Shown here: piece after piece, positions 61,777 to 64,000 of the stretch
Layout: each line of letters opens with the position of its first letter
How positions within the stretch are numbered: position 1 is the stretch's first letter
Origin: Sphingomonas sp. SORGH_AS_0879
Lineage (GTDB): Bacteria; Pseudomonadota; Alphaproteobacteria; Sphingomonadales; Sphingomonadaceae
Direction of reading: 5' to 3'
Length of the DNA stretch: 64,000 nt
Assembly (NCBI RefSeq): GCF_030819175.1
Contig: NZ_JAUTBJ010000002.1
Coordinates: 1,622,001-1,686,000, forward strand
Notes under the pieces: model-generated
Seen by the model: the letters and a program-made list of their open reading frames with translations, nothing else
What the model was told of the DNA's origin: nothing
Databases searched by the model: none
Translations under genes and position numbers: made by a program

Positions 61777-62932
61777 AGGATTCCTCTGCGAAACGGCTCA
61801 TTTGTGACAGAGGATCTGGGCGAGGCTGTCGCTTCAGGGATCCGGTACGGGCCTTGGTCAGCTTTGGCTGGCCGGTTTGGAGGGGCAGGATCGCTCCGGC
61901 TCAGCCAGCGGCAAGGATGGCGGCGCGTCTGATATTGTAGATGGTGGCAAAGGCGAGGAAGTCTGCGGCGTTCCGCTCGATCGACAGGCATCTGGTGCGC
62001 GCCTTGCCGTAGAGGCGCTTCATGGCGCTGAAGACCGCCTCGACAGGGGCGCGCCGTCTGGCGATGAGGTGGTTGCGCCGGGCCTGCCAGCGCGGCAGCT
62101 TTGGCATGTAGCGGTGCCGGCGATGCATGATGCGATCCTTGATCCCGGCCGCCTTCAGGGCCTTGCGACGCGCCTGGCCCTCATAGGCCCGGTCGGCATA
62201 GACCGCGCCTTCGTCGCCGCAGACCAGCGCGTCGGCCCGTTCGACATCCTGGACCCTGGCCGAGGTGAAGGCCAGCTTGCGGATCAGGCCCGAGCCCTCG
62301 TCCATGCCGATATGGAAGCGGTAGCCGAACACCGGCTTGCCGTCCTTGCGCGTCCAGTCGGCACCCGGCTCCTGGGGGTGCGGATCACCCGGCGCGATCC
62401 CGTCCCCGCGCGGGGGCTTGCGGGTCGCCTTGACCACCGAGGCATCAAGGATCGTCCCCCGCCGCAGCACCAGCCCCTGCGCATCCAGCTGCCGGTTGAT
62501 CTCGGCAAAGCAGCGCTCCAGCACGTCCCCCGCCGCCGCCGCCGCGCGAAACCGGCACAGCGTCGTCTCGTCCGGCGTGCCGCCATCCAGCGCAAAGCCG
62601 CAGAACCGCCGGAACGACAGCCGGTCGAGCAGCGCCTCCTCCAGCCCGGGGTCCGACGGATCATACAACGCCTGTAGATACAGCGCCTTGACCATCGCCA
62701 GCGGCGCATAGGGCGGTCGACCCGTCCGACCCTGCCGCAGCGGCGACACCAGCGGCTCCAGCCGGCTCCAGTCGATCAGCCGCTCGATCCCCGACAGCTT
62801 CGCATTCGATCCCAAGCGCGGATCCATCAACGCTTCCACCAGCGATCGCTGCTCGACCATCACCATGCCCTCCTGCCCGCACAGTGAATCACTCAACCAT
62901 CCTCATTGCCAGACGTTTCGCAGAGGAATCCT
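61777..62932 (-). mobile_element. IS5-family insertion sequence (complete)
   Basis: Element of 1156 bases. The terminal inverted repeats AGGATTCCTCTGCGAAACG (61777-61795) and CGTTTCGCAGAGGAATCCT (62914-62932) are exact over 19 bases. The flanking CGC (61774-61776 and 62933-62935) is a possible 3-base target duplication. Because neighbouring bases also match, 5 (TCGCA) or 7 (CTCGCAG) bases are equally consistent. It carries one intact transposase gene and no passenger. Intact ends suggest recent insertion. Confidence 0.85.
61901..62860 (-). CDS. IS5-family transposase
   Basis: DDE transposase of 319 aa. The N-terminal DUF772-type domain has LSGIERLIDWSRLEPLV, GRPPYAPLAMVKALYLQALYDPSD and LRFxGF-like FRRFCGFALDGGTPDETTLCRFR. 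The catalytic core has Asp in TILDASVVKATRK and Asp in GAVYADRAYEGQARRK. The Glu is in RRAPVEAVFSAMKRLYG (the Y-R-E-K pattern of IS5). The ATG at 62860 has AGGAGG 8 bases upstream. It is probably active, since no frame break is present. Confidence 0.92.
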   Translation of the reverse strand: MVEQRSLVEALMDPRLGSNAKLSGIERLIDWSRLEPLVSPLRQGRTGRPPYAPLAMVKALYLQALYDPSDPGLEEALLDRLSFRRFCGFALDGGTPDETTLCRFRAAAAAGDVLERCFAEINRQLDAQGLVLRRGTILDASVVKATRKPPRGDGIAPGDPHPQEPGADWTRKDGKPVFGYRFHIGMDEGSGLIRKLAFTSARVQDVERADALVCGDEGAVYADRAYEGQARRKALKAAGIKDRIMHRRHRYMPKLPRWQARRNHLIARRRAPVEAVFSAMKRLYGKARTRCLSIERNAADFLAFATIYNIRRAAILAAG

Positions 62933-62952
62933 CGCAGGGGAGGAAGAGCGAC

Positions 62953-63981
62953 CTACGCCGCCATGCGCAGGCTTCGGTCGATCGGGGCGAGGGCCGCCAG
63001 GAATTGTTCGGCGCTCGCCCGCCACGTGAAGCCCTGCCCATAGGCCGCACAGCGATCGCGATCGAGCGTCAGGGCTTTCGTGATGGCCCGCTCCAGTGCC
63101 TCGTCCATCACCCCGACCTGGGGGGTCAGCACATCCAGCGGCCCCTGCACCGGCAGCGCGGCGACCGGCGTGCCGCAAGCGAGCGCCTCGATCATCACCA
63201 GTCCGAAGGTGTCGGTCCGGCTTGGGAAGACGAACACATCCGCCGCGCGGTAGATGGCGGCCAGATCCTCACCGAACTTCGCACCCAGGAAATGCACCTG
63301 TGGATATTCTGCCGCCAAGGCCGCGCGGGCCGGGCCGTCGCCGACCACGACCTTCGATCCCGGTACATCGGTCGCGAGGAAGGCGGCGATGTTCTTCTCT
63401 ACCGCGACGCGGCCCGCATAAAGCTGGACCGGGCCGGGCAGGGCGCGGACGACGCCGTCGCTTGGGCCATCGGCGCGGAACAGCGTGGTATCCACCCCGC
63501 GCCCCCAATGGCGGCTTTGCGGCAGGCCATGCGCCGCCAGCGCCCGCGCCACGCTGGGCGTCGAGGCGAGGATCGCGGCGGAGGGCGCATGGAACCAGCG
63601 GACATAGCGCCAGACGAATTCCGGGCTGACCGCCCGTATGCGCGCCGCGACATATTCGGGAAACTGGGTGTGATAGGCGGTCGTGAAGGGCAGCCCCCGG
63701 CTCAGGCACCAGCGGCGCGCCGACAGTCCCAGCGGCCCCTCGGTCGCGATATGGACCGCTTCGGGCCGGAACGCCGCCAGCGTCCGCCCGACTTCGCCCG
63801 GCCTGGGCAAAGCCAGGCGGATTTCGGGATAGGTTGGGCAGGGGACCGAGGGGTAAAGATCGGGCGAGACGATCGACAGGTCATGCCCCATCGCGCGCAA
63901 CTCCGCCGCGACCGATTGCAGCGTGCGGACCACGCCGTTCACCTGCGGCGACCAGGCGTCGGTAACGATCGCGATGCGCAT
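62953..63981 (-). CDS. Glycosyltransferase family 4 (GDP-mannose / lipid-linked type)
   Basis: GT-B transferase of 342 aa. MRIAIVTDAWSPQVNGVVRTLQSVAAELRAMGH is characteristic of the DGDG-synthase/mannosyltransferase (MgtA-like) branch. FTTAYHTQFPEYVAARI follows, then the donor domain LYAGRVAVEKNIAAFL, VVVGDGPARAALAAEYPQVHFLG and the E-x7-E loop in SRTDTFGLVMIEALACGTPVAALP. The ATG at 63981 is close to the window edge, so its upstream partner (often a phosphodiesterase-like UDP-diacylglucosamine hydrolase in sphingomonads) is not visible. It may make a glycolipid; the acceptor is inferred only from the family. Confidence 0.88.
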   Translation of the reverse strand: MRIAIVTDAWSPQVNGVVRTLQSVAAELRAMGHDLSIVSPDLYPSVPCPTYPEIRLALPRPGEVGRTLAAFRPEAVHIATEGPLGLSARRWCLSRGLPFTTAYHTQFPEYVAARIRAVSPEFVWRYVRWFHAPSAAILASTPSVARALAAHGLPQSRHWGRGVDTTLFRADGPSDGVVRALPGPVQLYAGRVAVEKNIAAFLATDVPGSKVVVGDGPARAALAAEYPQVHFLGAKFGEDLAAIYRAADVFVFPSRTDTFGLVMIEALACGTPVAALPVQGPLDVLTPQVGVMDEALERAITKALTLDRDRCAAYGQGFTWRASAEQFLAALAPIDRSLRMAA

Positions 63982-64000
63982 GACCCGTCCGTCCCTCTCG

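Larger units (their letters stand above)
61763..62946. repeat. Palindrome split by the IS element
   Basis: Left arm CTTCCTCCCC (61763-61772) and right arm GGGGAGGAAG (62937-62946) are exact reverse complements. The IS with its target duplication sits between them. Without the IS the arms would enclose a loop of about 5 bases (TCGCA), i.e. a normal hairpin like those in repeats A-D. Confidence 0.75.

Noticed and set aside
1..64000. tRNA, rRNA or riboswitch genes
   Set aside because: No cloverleaf, 16S/23S segments or known riboswitch cores were recognised in the intergenic stretches by eye; a covariance-model search would be needed to exclude small RNAs.

Overview
The window reads as chromosome of an alphaproteobacterium of the Sphingomonas type. 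The support is high GC, GTG/TTG starts, dense 4-base ATGA/GTGA gene overlaps, several TonB-dependent receptors (one beside a tryptophan-halogenase-like gene and a LacI regulator), a NodT-type efflux lipoprotein and G/C-rich palindromic intergenic repeats. The genus is inferred from gene content. No rRNA, tRNA, CRISPR or phage module was seen.

Layout. (1) 1-1.5 kb: outer-membrane efflux lipoprotein. (2) 1.8-12.9 kb: a fatty-acid beta-oxidation regulon. It holds a MerR-type regulator and acyl-CoA ligase facing a thiolase, a frameshifted 3-hydroxyacyl-CoA dehydrogenase/enoyl-CoA hydratase, an acyl-CoA dehydrogenase, a DUF2147 protein, a FadL-type porin and the electron-transfer flavoprotein EtfBA. 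(3) 13-26 kb: a sugar (probably sucrose/fructoside) utilisation locus. It holds two paralogous LacI regulators, a GH68 sucrase, an MFS sugar permease, an S9 peptidase, an FAD/NAD(P)-binding protein, a flavin-dependent halogenase family protein and a TonB receptor. Near-identical LacI-type operator sequences lie in front of the permease and between halogenase and receptor. (4) 26.3-30.9 kb: Ohr/OhrR peroxide module, a frameshifted secreted protein of unknown function and a YghU-type GST. (5) 30.9-34.4 kb: GT39-like membrane protein, GT2 and ChbG/HpnK deacetylase. (6) 34.4-38.2 kb: ECF sigma factor, FecR anti-sigma factor and a signal-transducing TonB receptor. (7) 38.1-45.1 kb: a tightly overlapped six-gene minus-strand operon. 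It starts with a fused sucrose-phosphate synthase/phosphatase and continues with four glycosyltransferases and a pyruvyltransferase family protein. This is the best candidate for an undescribed biosynthetic system. (8) 45.2-47.8 kb: a short-chain dehydrogenase remnant, a sorbosone-dehydrogenase-like protein and a barrel-like protein. (9) 47.8-58.6 kb: a five-hydrolase operon (GH2-GH3-GH125-GH92-GH29) whose activities together match plant-type N-glycan dismantling. (10) 58.9-64 kb: DUF3667 membrane protein, CPA1 Na+/H+ antiporter, an IS5-family element inserted in the loop of a palindrome, and a GT4 glycosyltransferase.

The pieces suggest a bacterium that imports lipids, sucrose-like sugars and plant or animal glycans through TonB/FadL channels, and that also makes sucrose and a decorated glycan. 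Three genes carry frameshifts: in a G run at 7009-7014, by a 4-base duplication at 28013-28020, and in a G run at 53012-53015. All three are one small indel away from full length, so they may be recent mutations or consensus errors.
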